The notes: generated by a model not told the origin, from the letters alone. 64,000 nt of DNA from Corynebacterium mendelii (GCF_017307055.1 NZ_JAFLEQ010000016.1:219826-283825), one strand, 5' to 3'. Positions 35,929-45,622 are shown, counted from the stretch's first letter. A program made the numbers and translations.

Positions 35929-36906
35929 CTAGTTTTTGTGCAGATCGGCGTTGAGGGCGACCTGCTCTGATTTCCAGCTGACTGCTTCGATGGCACCGGT
36001 CAGGGAGTTGCGGCGGAAGAGGATATTCGAGGCCCCGGACAGCTCCTGGGCTTTGACGGCCTCGCCGTCGGCCACCCCGGCGGCTTCGGCGACAGCCCCG
36101 GTGACTGTCACTTTCGAACCGGCTGTGACATACAGCCCGGCTTCGATGACGCAGTCGTCGCCCAGGGAGATACCGCAGCCGGCGTTGGCCCCGAGCAGAC
36201 AGCGTTTGCCGAGAGAGATGATTTGTTTGCCGCCGCCGGACAAGGTGCCCATGATCGAGGCCCCGCCGCCGATGTCGGTTCCGTCATCGACAATGACACC
36301 GGCGGAGATGCGACCCTCCACCATCGAGCTTCCCAGCGTTCCGGCGTTGAAGTTGACGAAACCCTCGTGCATGACGGTGGTTCCCTCGGCCAGGTGCGCC
36401 CCCATGCGGATACGGTCGGCATCACCGATACGCACCCCGGTGGGAACGACATAGTCGACCATGCGGGGGAACTTGTCGATCAGGTGCACGGTGACCGGGC
36501 CGCGTTTTTCAAGCTTCGCGCGGGTGATCTCGAAATTTTTCGTCGAACACGGTCCGAAGTTGGTCCACACCACATTGGTCAACAGACCGAACACACCGTC
36601 CATGTTCGCCCCGTGCGGGCGGATCAGCCGGTGGGAGAGAAGATGCAGCCTGAGCCACACGTCGAAGGCGTCTGCGGGGGCTTGCGACAAATCGGCGATG
36701 GTGACTGTCACCCCGACCCTTCTCACACCGCGGTCGGCGTCCTCGCCGGCCAGGACCCGGAGGTCGGCATCCAACAGGTCATTGTCGATGAGTTCATGGC
36801 CGGTCTCGGTGGCTCCCGCATCCAGTTCGGGTGCGGGGAACCAGCAGTCGAGAACCGTTCCGTCGTCGGTGAGGGTGGCAAGTCCGGTGGCTTTGGCGTT
36901 CGTCAT
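35929..36906 (-). CDS. dapD: Tetrahydrodipicolinate N-succinyltransferase
   Basis: ATG 36906 ([10 protein letters not shown]...) gives 325 residues. DapD adds succinyl from succinyl-CoA to tetrahydrodipicolinate, the first step of the succinylase branch to mDAP. The C-terminal half is the left-handed beta-helix of hexapeptide acyltransferases ([40 protein letters not shown]). The block [20 protein letters not shown] and [12 protein letters not shown] are typical of the actinobacterial DapD type. A strong terminator separates it from the permease gene upstream, so it has its own promoter. Confidence 0.93.
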   Translation of the reverse strand: MTNAKATGLATLTDDGTVLDCWFPAPELDAGATETGHELIDNDLLDADLRVLAGEDADRGVRRVGVTVTIADLSQAPADAFDVWLRLHLLSHRLIRPHGANMDGVFGLLTNVVWTNFGPCSTKNFEITRAKLEKRGPVTVHLIDKFPRMVDYVVPTGVRIGDADRIRMGAHLAEGTTVMHEGFVNFNAGTLGSSMVEGRISAGVIVDDGTDIGGGASIMGTLSGGGKQIISLGKRCLLGANAGCGISLGDDCVIEAGLYVTAGSKVTVTGAVAEAAGVADGEAVKAQELSGASNILFRRNSLTGAIEAVSWKSEQVALNADLHKN

Positions 36907-36952
36907 GCCCCATAACGTACCGGATGACAGGTGCAGCCGGTGACAGGGAGGC

Positions 36953-37016
36953 GAAAAAACCGCGCCCCGCGGCACCGGCTCCGGTTATCTGGGGAGCGGG
37001 CGCCGCGGGGCGCGGT
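36953..37016 (-). terminator. Strong terminator of the second AroP-like permease gene
   Basis: Perfect 15-bp GC stem (36959-36973 with 37002-37016, ACCGCGCCCCGCGGC type) followed on the minus strand by TTTTTT. It isolates dapD from permease transcription. Confidence 0.85.
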
Positions 37017-37079
37017 GGAGGCAGGGGGCGGTGGACTGCTGGGAAAGAGCTGACCGGCGCGGGCTAACCGTATGCCGTG

Positions 37080-38513
37080 TTACTTGGCCCGGGCGTGGAC
37101 CGCGGCGCGTTCGGCGGCGGCCTGCCTGCTCAGTTTGCGGCCGCGGACAGCCGCAAACGACAGGGCCACCAGGACGACGAAGAGAACGATCACGGAGATC
37201 ACCTGGCCGCGGGCCGCCTCATCGGAGAGCATCAGACCGGTCAGCACAACGAGCATGCCGAGGGTGACCCAGGCAAGCCACGGGTAGCCCCACATTTTGA
37301 CCTTGGTGATCTCGCCGGTGGCCACCAGCTCCGGGTGCAGCTTGATGTAGCTGGCGATAATGAATCCCCAGATCACCAGCAGGGAACCGCCGACGGCGTT
37401 GAACAGAAATTCCAGCAGGCCGGCCGGGTTCCAGTACTGCAGGGCCACCGAACCGAAAGCGAACACCATTGACAGCAGCACTGCGCTGCGGGGAACGCCG
37501 TCAGCGCTGGTGGTGGAGAAAAACTGGGGTGCGTTGCCGCGCCGGGCCAGCGAGTAGACGAACCGGGAGGTGCCGTAGATCTGGGCGTTGAAGGCGCTGA
37601 GCAGGGCCAGCACAATGACCACTTCCATGATGGTGGCCACCGCCGGGATACCGGCTTCGGCCAGAATCAGGGTGAAGGGGGATTCCGCGGCAGAAGACGC
37701 GCCGCCGATCTGGTCGTAGGGGAGCAGGAAGGTGATCACCAGCACACTGCCCAGGTAGAAAAACGCGATACGGGTGATGGTGGAACGCACCGCCACACCA
37801 ATGTTTTTCGACGGCTGATCCGATTCGGCGGCGGCAATGGTGACGATTTCGATGCCGCCGAAAGCGAAGGCGACGGCCAGAAGACCGGCGGCCACGCCGG
37901 AGATTCCATTGGGCATGAATCCATGGTCGCCGATGAAGTTGGTCAGGCCGACCGCCTCGTGGCCGGGAAGAAGACCGAAGATCATGAGGAATCCGATGAC
38001 CAAAAAGACAATGATCACGGCGACTTTGATGAAGGCGAACCAGAACTCGAACTCGCCGAAACCGGTGACTTTCGCCAGGTTGACGATGGCGAAAAACACC
38101 ACGCACACCAGAGCGGGAATCCACGGCGGGGTGCCGAACCACCCGGCCATGAACGCCGAGGCGCCGGTCATCTCCGCACCCATGACCATCACCAGCAAAA
38201 ACCAGTACAGCCAGCCCATGGTGAACCCGGCCCAGTGGCCGAAGGCCATCTCCGCGTAGGAGGAAAACGATCCGGACTGCGGTCTGGCGGCCGCCATCTC
38301 GCCGAGCATCTGCATGACGAAGACGACGAGGATTCCGGCGAAAATATAGGCCAGAAGAACAGCGGGACCGGCGATTTTAATGCCGACACCCGTACCGAGG
38401 AACAGGCCCGCGCCAATGGCGGAGCCCAGTCCCATCATGGTCAGGTGCCGGGTTTTCAGCCCTGAGCCGAGTGTTTCAACATCGGCCGCGGCTTGCGGGG
38501 TGGCATTAGTCAT
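37080..38513 (-). CDS. Amino-acid permease, AroP-like APC family (second copy)
   Basis: 477 residues from ATG 38513. Same family and very similar sequence to the permease at 29042-30466 (shared LTMMGLGS-IGAGLFLGTGVG, EFEFWFA-KVAV, AVAFAFGGIE). Twelve membrane helices are likely. The C-terminus is rich in Arg/Ala. The 260 bp upstream (38514-38773) are A+T-rich and contain runs such as TTAATAAAA and AAAATAGGAAAAATAAAA, so a strong or regulated promoter is probable. Substrate not determined; location between dapD genes hints at lysine or aromatic amino acids only weakly. Confidence 0.85.
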   Translation of the reverse strand: MTNATPQAAADVETLGSGLKTRHLTMMGLGSAIGAGLFLGTGVGIKIAGPAVLLAYIFAGILVVFVMQMLGEMAAARPQSGSFSSYAEMAFGHWAGFTMGWLYWFLLVMVMGAEMTGASAFMAGWFGTPPWIPALVCVVFFAIVNLAKVTGFGEFEFWFAFIKVAVIIVFLVIGFLMIFGLLPGHEAVGLTNFIGDHGFMPNGISGVAAGLLAVAFAFGGIEIVTIAAAESDQPSKNIGVAVRSTITRIAFFYLGSVLVITFLLPYDQIGGASSAAESPFTLILAEAGIPAVATIMEVVIVLALLSAFNAQIYGTSRFVYSLARRGNAPQFFSTTSADGVPRSAVLLSMVFAFGSVALQYWNPAGLLEFLFNAVGGSLLVIWGFIIASYIKLHPELVATGEITKVKMWGYPWLAWVTLGMLVVLTGLMLSDEAARGQVISVIVLFVVLVALSFAAVRGRKLSRQAAAERAAVHARAK

Positions 38514-38773
38514 GCCGAGGAGTATAGCTGAGCGGTTGCTTAATAAAACCGTGGTAGCATATAAGCGGCGTCAGGGAAAATCTTGTGACCAGGTAAAATA
38601 GGAAAAATAAAAGTCATTTCATCTCACCCTGTGGAACCGATAGGGTGACAGATATCGATGGTGCTTGCCCCCTTTCACCCCCGCCGCACTCGTGTGCCGG
38701 TGGGGAAAACCTTCTCCCGGGCACAGTCGCCGGGGCACGTGTTCGCCGGCTGGGGTGTGTGCGGCGATTGCGT

Positions 38774-39703
38774 TTACCGCCCGGCGCGGGTGGCCACCGG
38801 TTCGGTGTGGCCGGGCACCCGGTCGATGTGCCAGTTGTCCTGCCCCGCGATCATGGAGGCTTTGACCAGTTCATTCGACGGAGACAGGCGGATGGTGGTG
38901 GTCGGCCGCAGGGTCACATCGTCACCGATGCGGCAGTGGCTGCCCAGCGGCAGTCCAATGATTTTCGCCCCGACCCCGAAATAGCAGTCGTTGCCGATGG
39001 CCAGCGGGGGGCGGGAGCCGCCGATGGTTTCCCGGCCCATGACCGCCGAGGACAAATCAACGTTGCAGCCCGGCCCCAGCACCACGCCGGAGGACAGCCG
39101 GCCTTCCACCACGGCCTGGCCGAGAGTACCGGCGTTGAAGCTGACGAATCCCTCCCGCCGGACATAGGTGCCCGGTGCCAGATAGGCCCCCAGGCGCACC
39201 CGTTCGGCCAGTGCAATATAGACCCCGGTGGGAACGACGTAGTCGACCATTCTGGGCAGGACATCGACTCCGTAGACGTGGATGAGTCCACGGGATTTCA
39301 ACGAGGTGCGGACGAATTCGAAATTGTCCGGCAGACAGGGGCCTTTATTGGTCCAGACAACATTGGCCAGGTGGTCGAACAGCCCGTCCAGGTTGATTTG
39401 GTTGGGTCTGACCATCCGGTGGGAGAGCAGGTGCAGCCGCAGGTAGACGTCGTGGGCGTCGCGGGGCGGTTCGGATAGATCGGCGATGGTGGTGCGCACA
39501 GCGACCTGTTCGACCATGCGGTCTTCATCCAGGCGTACCAGCGAGAGCATTTTCGGCGGCAGATGTGCCGCGCCCAGTCGGTGGGTGGCGGATTCGACGG
39601 TGTCGGTGACAGTTAATTCGGGGTGCGGGAACCAGGTGTCCAGCACTGTCCCGTCCATGGCGATGTTGGCAATACCAGTTCCGCTTGCGCCCGTTGTCGT
39701 CAT
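38774..39703 (-). CDS. DapD paralogue (hexapeptide-repeat acyltransferase-like)
   Basis: ATG 39703 (MTTTGASGTG...) gives 309 residues. The N-terminal two thirds align well with DapD ([68 protein letters not shown]). The C-terminal part diverges: the [12 protein letters not shown] end of DapD is replaced by GDDVTLRPTTTIRLSPSN plus a tail naming no known motif. Such a second copy beside dapE occurs in other corynebacteria. It may have another acyl acceptor or a regulatory role; succinyltransferase activity should not be assumed. Confidence 0.75.
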   Translation of the reverse strand: MTTTGASGTGIANIAMDGTVLDTWFPHPELTVTDTVESATHRLGAAHLPPKMLSLVRLDEDRMVEQVAVRTTIADLSEPPRDAHDVYLRLHLLSHRMVRPNQINLDGLFDHLANVVWTNKGPCLPDNFEFVRTSLKSRGLIHVYGVDVLPRMVDYVVPTGVYIALAERVRLGAYLAPGTYVRREGFVSFNAGTLGQAVVEGRLSSGVVLGPGCNVDLSSAVMGRETIGGSRPPLAIGNDCYFGVGAKIIGLPLGSHCRIGDDVTLRPTTTIRLSPSNELVKASMIAGQDNWHIDRVPGHTEPVATRAGR

Positions 39704-39863
39704 ACATCCGATACTACGTGTACCGGTACCCGCGCTACCAGCTGTGCCGGTGGCGGCAGCTGACAGCGACGAAAAATCCAGCGTGTCGCCGGGCGCGGGG
39801 AAACTACCGCGGTAACGCCACCGCCGCTGCACCCGGGTGCGCGCTCACCTACTGTGGGTGGCT

Positions 39864-41072
39864 GTGAGTGATACCCCCGATAATTCCGCCGCTTTGACCA
39901 CCCCGCTGGATTTGTTGTCCGGACCTGTTGAGCTGACCCGCCAACTGGTCGACATTGCCAGCCCCTCCCACCACGAGGAGGACATCGCCGACGCCCTGGA
40001 GCAGGCGTTTGTCGCCTTGTGTGCCACCGGGGATTTGGCCGTGCCCCTTTCGGTCAACCGTGTGGAGAACAATCTGCTGGTCTCCACCGATGCGGGCCAC
40101 CCCACCCGGGTGATTTTGGCCGGGCACATTGACACGGTTCCGGTTGCCGACAATGTTCCCTGCACCAAGGGGGCAGACAGCAGCGGGCGGGAGACCCTGT
40201 TCGGCTGCGGCACCGTGGACATGAAATCGGGGGATGCCGTGTTCGCCAGTGTGCTGGCCGAGCTGGCCGTCAACGGCGGGTTGACCCGTGATGTGAGCCT
40301 GATTTTCTACCAGGCCGAAGAGGTGGCCGAACGGTTCAACGGCCTGGGGAAGATCAGCGGCACCCATCCCGAGTGGCTGGAGGGGGATGTCGCCATCCTC
40401 GGGGAGCCGTCCGGGGCGGTGATCGAAGCCGGCTGCCAGGGCACGATCAGACTGAAAGTCATCGGGCACGGTCGGCGGGCGCATTCGGCCCGCAGCTGGA
40501 TGGGACACAACGCTTTCCATGAACTGGCCCCGGTGATCGGCCGGATTGCCGCCTACAGTCCCCGGCAGGTTGACATCGACGGCTGCGGCTACCGGGAGGG
40601 AATCAACATCACCTGGGCCGAGTGCGGGGTGGCCACCAACACCATTCCCGACCGGGCCTGGTTTTTCGTCAATTACCGTTTCGCCCCCGACCGCAGTGTC
40701 GATGAGGCAATGGCCCACCTGCTTGAGGTGATGGGGCTGGACGGTGCTGAACTGACCCACACCGGCGACAACCGGGAAGAGGACTACCCGTCCTCGGGAA
40801 TCACCGTTGAAATCGATGATGCCTGCGCCGGTGCGCTTCCCGGGCTTTCCCAACCCGCGGCCGCGGAGCTGGTGGCCGCCACCGGCGGGCAGCCGCGGGC
40901 CAAATTCGGCTGGACCGATGTGGCGCGTTTTTCCGCCCTGGGGATTCCCGCGGTCAACTTCGGGCCCGGGGATCCGTCGTTCTGCCACAGAAAAGACGAA
41001 CAATGCCCGGTGGAGATGATCGACGAAGTCGCAGCTGTGATGCGGCGTTACCTGGGCGGCTTTGACCACTGA
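39864..41072 (+). CDS. dapE: Succinyl-diaminopimelate desuccinylase
   Basis: GTG 39864 (VSDTPDNSAA...) gives 402 residues; in-frame GTGs at 39858 and 39837 are alternatives. No ribosome-binding site is seen, but TACTGT at 39850-39855 could be a -10 box of a leaderless mRNA. M20 metallopeptidase: LAGHIDTVPVADN, GCGTVDMKSGDAV, FYQAEEVAERFNG, ILGEPSGAVIEAGCQGTI and the final FCHRKDE. DapE releases succinate to give LL-diaminopimelate. It is divergent from the DapD paralogue. Confidence 0.92.
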   Translation: MSDTPDNSAALTTPLDLLSGPVELTRQLVDIASPSHHEEDIADALEQAFVALCATGDLAVPLSVNRVENNLLVSTDAGHPTRVILAGHIDTVPVADNVPCTKGADSSGRETLFGCGTVDMKSGDAVFASVLAELAVNGGLTRDVSLIFYQAEEVAERFNGLGKISGTHPEWLEGDVAILGEPSGAVIEAGCQGTIRLKVIGHGRRAHSARSWMGHNAFHELAPVIGRIAAYSPRQVDIDGCGYREGINITWAECGVATNTIPDRAWFFVNYRFAPDRSVDEAMAHLLEVMGLDGAELTHTGDNREEDYPSSGITVEIDDACAGALPGLSQPAAAELVAATGGQPRAKFGWTDVARFSALGIPAVNFGPGDPSFCHRKDEQCPVEMIDEVAAVMRRYLGGFDH

Positions 41073-41216
41073 CCCGCCGTGGCGGGGGTTCCGGCGGTAG
41101 GGTGGCAGTTCCCGGATGCCGGGGATGGTCAATGAAGCGAAAAAGCAATCGGATACCGGGTAAAAGCAGACACGAAATATCCCGCCGACAACACCGAAAG
41201 GACTTTGGGACCGGAT

Positions 41217-42014
41217 ATGAATCAACGCCAGCGCCGCTACATGCGCGGGCCCCTGGTTGTGCGACAGGGCGGCCGCCAGGAATCCACCACCGACTCCCGG
41301 CTGTTGGATGTCCAGCATTCCACCGACTGGCTGCACGAGGATCCGTGGCGGGTTCTGCGCATCCAGTCCGAATTCGTCAACGGTTTCGGCGCCCTGGCCG
41401 AACTTCCCCCCGCCGTGACCGTCTTCGGTTCGGCGCGAACCTCATCCGACCACCCCTACTACCGGTTGGGTGTTGATCTGGGCGGGGCGTTGGCTGCCGC
41501 AGGCTATGCGGTGATCACCGGCGGCGGGCCGGGGCTGATGGAAGCGGCCAACCGCGGCTGCGCCCAAGCCGGCGGGCTGTCGGTGGGGCTGGGCATTGAA
41601 CTGCCCCACGAGGAACGCCTGAACGACTACGTCGACATGGGGATCAACTTCCGCTACTTCTTCGTGCGCAAAACCTGCTTTTTGAAATACAGCCAGGCGT
41701 TTTGCTGCCTGCCCGGCGGATTCGGCACCATGGACGAACTGTTCGAATCCCTCTGCCTGGTCCAGACCGGGAAAATCACCCACTATCCGATCGTGCTGCT
41801 GGGCACCGACTTCTGGGGCGGGCTGGCCGACTGGGTGACCAACACCCTGATCGAGGAAGCCATGATCGATCCCGGCGACCGCGATTTGGTCATGATCACC
41901 GATTCCGTTGATGAGGCCGTGGACCACATCACCGCCGTCCACAGCGACCTGTTCGGACCCGGCACCACCCCGCCCGAGAGTGCACCGGGCACGCCGCAGG
42001 CCGGCGATCGGTAG
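41217..42014 (+). CDS. LOG-family Rossmann-fold protein (TIGR00730 type)
   Basis: ATG 41217 gives 265 residues; a TTG at 41205 is an alternative. The family signature is complete: GGGPGLMEAANRG and LPGGFGTMDELFE. These proteins, once called lysine decarboxylases, are nucleotide phosphoribohydrolases (LOG type) that release a base from a nucleoside monophosphate. The N-terminus of about 60 residues is longer than in the shortest members. Placed between dapE and the DivIVA-like gene, as in mycobacteria. Confidence 0.85.
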   Translation: MNQRQRRYMRGPLVVRQGGRQESTTDSRLLDVQHSTDWLHEDPWRVLRIQSEFVNGFGALAELPPAVTVFGSARTSSDHPYYRLGVDLGGALAAAGYAVITGGGPGLMEAANRGCAQAGGLSVGLGIELPHEERLNDYVDMGINFRYFFVRKTCFLKYSQAFCCLPGGFGTMDELFESLCLVQTGKITHYPIVLLGTDFWGGLADWVTNTLIEEAMIDPGDRDLVMITDSVDEAVDHITAVHSDLFGPGTTPPESAPGTPQAGDR

Positions 42015-42135
42015 GGGCTGCCCACCACGGCAGTACCCTGAGGTACAGGTGGCCCCCGCCCGGCACCGCCGGTGGCGGGGCAGGGGTGCCAGACGACACA
42101 GGACACGTGAAAAGCAGGAAAGCGGGGATGCGGCA

Positions 42136-42561
42136 ATGTTTGTTGCGGTGTTGATTGTGGCGGCGGTGGTGATCCCGCCCGTGGTGGCTTGTGTGGTGCT
42201 GCCGCTTGCGGCCGGCATCCCGTCCGGCCCGCAGGCCGATATCGCCGCCGGAGGTGCCCGGCGCATCGCCGCCAACGCCCGGGCAGTGGCCGCCGGTGAC
42301 TGGAACGCCATTGAACTTTCCACCGCCATCCGCGGCTATGACCCGGCCGCCATTGACGCGGTGGTGGCAACGCTGTGGGAGCAGGATCCCCCGGTTTCAT
42401 CCGCGGATGCCATCGGCCCGGTGGACATGGTGCGCGGCGGCTACCGGATGGATGAAACAGACGCCCTGATTGATTGCCTGATTGCCCACGCCAGACGGGA
42501 CATTCCCGCCGGTGGGCAAGAAAACACCAGCGCATCCGGTGAAAAAAGACTATCCTTTTAA
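42136..42561 (+). CDS. Small membrane-anchored DivIVA-like protein
   Basis: 141 residues from ATG 42136. A single N-terminal membrane helix (MFVAVLIVAAVVIPPVVACV) is followed by two copies of the short DivIVA-type motif: IRGYDPAAIDAVVATL and RGGYRMDETDALIDCLI. The mycobacterial counterpart sits in the same place upstream of DUF3117. A role in envelope or septum organisation is inferred from the motif only. Confidence 0.65.
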   Translation: MFVAVLIVAAVVIPPVVACVVLPLAAGIPSGPQADIAAGGARRIAANARAVAAGDWNAIELSTAIRGYDPAAIDAVVATLWEQDPPVSSADAIGPVDMVRGGYRMDETDALIDCLIAHARRDIPAGGQENTSASGEKRLSF

Positions 42562-42630
42562 GGGGTAGGCGAGTGCCATGAAATCCATGACCCGCTGATG
42601 TCCGTTAGTTGCAAAGGAGCATGTGACGCT

Positions 42631-42798
42631 ATGGCAGCAATGAAACCGAGGACCGGAAACGGCCCCATGGAAGCGGCTGAAGAAGGCCGTAAAATTGTGA
42701 TGCGTATCCCCACCGACGGCGGTGGCCGTCTCGTGGTGGAACTGACCAAAGAAGAAGCCGCCGAACTCGGCGGGCTGCTTGTCAAGGCTTCCTCTTAA
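42631..42798 (+). CDS. DUF3117 miniprotein
   Basis: 55 residues from ATG 42631, with AAAGGAG about 11 nt upstream. The whole protein, MAAMKPRTGNGPMEAAEEGR to LVVELTKEEAAELGG, matches the small highly conserved actinobacterial DUF3117 family of unknown function. It lies in the same order as in mycobacteria, near glgA. Confidence 0.92.
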   Translation: MAAMKPRTGNGPMEAAEEGRKIVMRIPTDGGGRLVVELTKEEAAELGGLLVKASS

Positions 42799-43136
42799 CG
42801 CAAACAACAACATCCCACTTTCTGCCCTGAGCCGCCGGTCGCGTCACCCCATCACCGCGTCGGCGGTTTTCGCTTGTCGCCGCCGCTGTTTCTTCTGCGC
42901 CGAGCCTGGATCTGCCCGCCCGGGTGGGGGCCGGTTGTGTGGGTTGGTTCACTCACCGGGGGGCGGGCGTTGTAGCATGGGCACCCGACAACTGCTTCGA
43001 CCTAAATTTTTCAACCCCTGCGGTCATATTTACCGTCGGGCTGCCGGACGAGGCGACCCAGCCTGCCCCGTTCGGACGCACCCCGCCTGTTGGCAAGACA
43101 CACCAATGACCCATTTTTTTGAGGAGTGACACGGAC
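42799..43136. other. Intergenic region before the RlmA-like gene
   Basis: 338 bp, no gene recognised. GTTGTAGCATGGG at 42970-42982 contains a possible -10 box TAGCAT (the same hexamer is seen before lldD), and CTAAATTTTTC near 43003 is the most A+T-rich stretch. GAGGAG at 43121-43126 is the ribosome-binding site of the next gene. Confidence 0.4.
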
Positions 43137-44000
43137 GTGCTCAGCGACGTGACCGATATCATGGCCGACCCGCAGACGGGCCAGCCCCTCGCCCTGTCCG
43201 CCGACAACACGACACTGTCCTCGGCGGACGGGCGCGGCTACGTCATCGCGCCGGAAGGGTTTGTGGTGGCCAAAGGGCCGGGCGCCCCGTTGGGTGATAC
43301 CGGCGCCATGGTGCATGCCCGGGAGACGTTTTTGTCCGGCGGTCAATTCGGACCTTTTGTGGAGGCGGTCACCGAAGCCGTCCACGACGCTCTCGACGAT
43401 GCCGCCGACCCGTATCTGCCGCACCCGGTGATTGTTGACCTGGGGGCCGGTACCGGCTACTACCTGGCGCACACCCTTGACGATATTGCCGGTGCCTACG
43501 GTATCGGGGTGGATGTGTCGGAACCGGCCGCCACCCTGTTGGCCGCCAGCCACCCGCGGGTTGCGGCGATCTGCGCCGATGTCACCGCAACACTGCCGGT
43601 GGCCGACCATTCGGTTGACGTTGTCACCGTGGTTTTCGCCCCCCACAACCCGGAGGAATGCGCCCGAATCCTGAAAAAAGACGGCCAGCTGGTGGTGTTG
43701 ACCGCTGTTGCCGGACATTTGAGCCAGCTGCGCGCCCCCCTGGGGATCACGGATCCCGATGATGATGTGCTCGACAAGCTCAACACGCTGCTGGGCGACA
43801 GGTTCAGTGCCGTCGGCCCCGCCGAGATCGTCGACTACCAAATGCAGCTGGACCAGCAGGCCATCGCCACCCAGATTTCGATGAGCCCGTCAGCCCGCCA
43901 CATTGATGCGGCCACCCTCGCACAGCGGGCAGCCACACTGCCGGACCGGATGAACGTGACTGCCCGGGCGGCAATCAGCAGATTCACCCCGAACAGTTAA
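43137..44000 (+). CDS. RlmA-like rRNA (guanine) methyltransferase, zinc ribbon lost
   Basis: GTG 43137, GAGGAG 10 nt upstream; 287 residues. SAM-dependent methyltransferase: VDLGAGTGYYLAHTL, IGVDVSEPAATLL and VTVVFAPHNPEECARILKK. The N-terminal pattern GYVIAPEGFVVAKG, then GDTGAMVHARETFLSGG, is that of RlmA/TlrB, which methylate 23S rRNA G745/G748. RlmA normally starts with a four-ligand zinc ribbon (CPxC...C...H); here the first cysteine appears only after residue 100, so that finger is gone. Target RNA is therefore uncertain. Convergent with the GH32-like gene. Confidence 0.75.
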   Translation: MLSDVTDIMADPQTGQPLALSADNTTLSSADGRGYVIAPEGFVVAKGPGAPLGDTGAMVHARETFLSGGQFGPFVEAVTEAVHDALDDAADPYLPHPVIVDLGAGTGYYLAHTLDDIAGAYGIGVDVSEPAATLLAASHPRVAAICADVTATLPVADHSVDVVTVVFAPHNPEECARILKKDGQLVVLTAVAGHLSQLRAPLGITDPDDDVLDKLNTLLGDRFSAVGPAEIVDYQMQLDQQAIATQISMSPSARHIDAATLAQRAATLPDRMNVTARAAISRFTPNS

Positions 44001-44077
44001 ACAGGCACCAGGCCTGTCAGGTGTGGCGTGAAAAAAACCAGTCCGGCGCAGACGACAACAGCCCCGGCGAGACCCTA

Positions 44078-44107
44078 ACGCCCCGGAGGTGACAACCTCC
44101 GGGGCGT
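44078..44107. terminator. Bidirectional hairpin between convergent genes
   Basis: Perfect 13-bp stem ACGCCCCGGAGGT / ACCTCCGGGGCGT (44078-44090 with 44095-44107) and a 4-nt loop. No T run on the + side. Confidence 0.7.
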
Positions 44108-44131
44108 GCGGTGTGCGGGACCACCAAGCGG

Positions 44132-45622
44132 CTACTGGCTGTCGGGCAGGTCCCCGCCGGGCAGCAGCAGATCGGGGGTGAAGCTGCCGTCGTCGAGATC
44201 ATCCAGGCCCTCGGCCTCGAAAGACCGCGGGGAAAACTCCATCGAGCGGGTGATGGTCGCACCGCCGTCGCAGGTGACCGTAAAACCGTTGAACCCGTGG
44301 GTGCTCCACAGCCGGGAACTCATCGCCACCGCCCCGCCGTCGGCGAAAACCTCCAGGCAGGATCCGTCGGTGATCACCGTCAAGGCGTTGGTGTCGGTGG
44401 GATCCAGCGCCGCGATGGCCGACTGGTCACCGCGGTGCAGTGGATTGGCCGACCGGTCGACAGTGACCGTATCGCCGGTGTGCACCACCACAGCGGCAGT
44501 ATCGCCGTTGGTGTCGCGCACACGCACCGTGACCGACCCGCCGTCGGGAATGTCCATCATGACTGTCTGCGCGCGGGCCGCTTTCGACCACAGCACACTG
44601 TCGACCAGGGCGGTGGTCGGTGTCAGATAGAGCCTGCCGCCCTGCAACGTGGCCCGCCTGGCCAGTGACAGGCAGTTCGCCCAGCCCTCGTTGTCCCAGG
44701 ACGGATCGTTTTCGGGGTGATCACCCCGGGACACCGAATTCATCAGGCCGAAAATAATCGCCTCACTATCGGCGGCGCCCCACACCGGCTTGCCGACTGC
44801 CGTGGCCCGCGGCCGGGTGAAATCATGGCCGTGGTCAATGGGGGTGAAGCCGCGTGCGACAGAAAAAGCGGTGCCCTCCAGATGGCCGACCAGATAGCCG
44901 GAGACATCTTTTCCCTCCGGGACCTCCACGGTGGCGAGAAGAATATCCCACGGGTGGCCGTCAACCTCGTCGGTCAAGCGGATCAGTTTCGGGCTGACCA
45001 TCCGGCCGGCGGGAAGCCCATGCCCGTCGCCCAGCTGCAGCGGAGCCTGGATACGGAATTTTTCCGGGTCGCCGTCAGAACAAGCCACCAGCACCACCGG
45101 GCTGTCCATCGGCCCGGCGACCACCAGCATCAGCCAGCCTGCGGTGTGGTCGTCGCGCCGCCAGTCGGGAACCACCCAGGGCGAACGCATATTGGTGTAA
45201 TCGCCCTGATCGCCCAGCACCAGCGGGCCGCGGGTGACATGCCGGTCGACTTGTTCCGGGTCATCGGCGATATCTTCCGCAGTCGCCAGAATGTCACTGA
45301 TGGTTGCGGTGTGCACGGTCGAACCAGCCGCCGTGACCCGGGTGAAATAGAGCCGGGTGGTGGTGTTGTCCTCGATGGCGCAGCCGGCCCTGACGTCGGT
45401 TTCCTCACCTTCCGGGGCGAGAACATCATCACAGGGCATCCATTCCGCGCCCGGGTCACTGGGGCGCACCGAATGCGCCCAGCGGGCCGGGCCGCCGGGG
45501 AAGCGGCGGTACTGGTGGAACAGATGCCAGACTCCCCCTTCATGGAGGGCGCCGGCCGGGGCATTGATGATGCCGTGCTCGGCGGTCACGTGAAGCTCTG
45601 GGCGGTAGCGGGTGTGGGTCAT
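44132..45622 (-). CDS. GH32-like protein lacking the catalytic acidic residues
   Basis: 496 residues from ATG 45622. Overall pattern fits glycoside hydrolase family 32 (invertase/levanase): an N-terminal GALHEGGVWHLFHQY, later WANCLSLARRATLQGGRLYL and a C-terminal beta-sandwich with ITDGSCLEVFADGGAVAMSSR. The three GH32 acids are not found: NDPNG reads NAPAG (residues 20-24), RDP reads RSP (about 145), and ECP reads VSP (about 210). No signal peptide, so cytoplasmic. It is either a non-catalytic sugar-binding relative or an enzyme with another mechanism. Sucrose hydrolysis should not be assumed. Confidence 0.7.
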   Translation of the reverse strand: MTHTRYRPELHVTAEHGIINAPAGALHEGGVWHLFHQYRRFPGGPARWAHSVRPSDPGAEWMPCDDVLAPEGEETDVRAGCAIEDNTTTRLYFTRVTAAGSTVHTATISDILATAEDIADDPEQVDRHVTRGPLVLGDQGDYTNMRSPWVVPDWRRDDHTAGWLMLVVAGPMDSPVVLVACSDGDPEKFRIQAPLQLGDGHGLPAGRMVSPKLIRLTDEVDGHPWDILLATVEVPEGKDVSGYLVGHLEGTAFSVARGFTPIDHGHDFTRPRATAVGKPVWGAADSEAIIFGLMNSVSRGDHPENDPSWDNEGWANCLSLARRATLQGGRLYLTPTTALVDSVLWSKAARAQTVMMDIPDGGSVTVRVRDTNGDTAAVVVHTGDTVTVDRSANPLHRGDQSAIAALDPTDTNALTVITDGSCLEVFADGGAVAMSSRLWSTHGFNGFTVTCDGGATITRSMEFSPRSFEAEGLDDLDDGSFTPDLLLPGGDLPDSQ

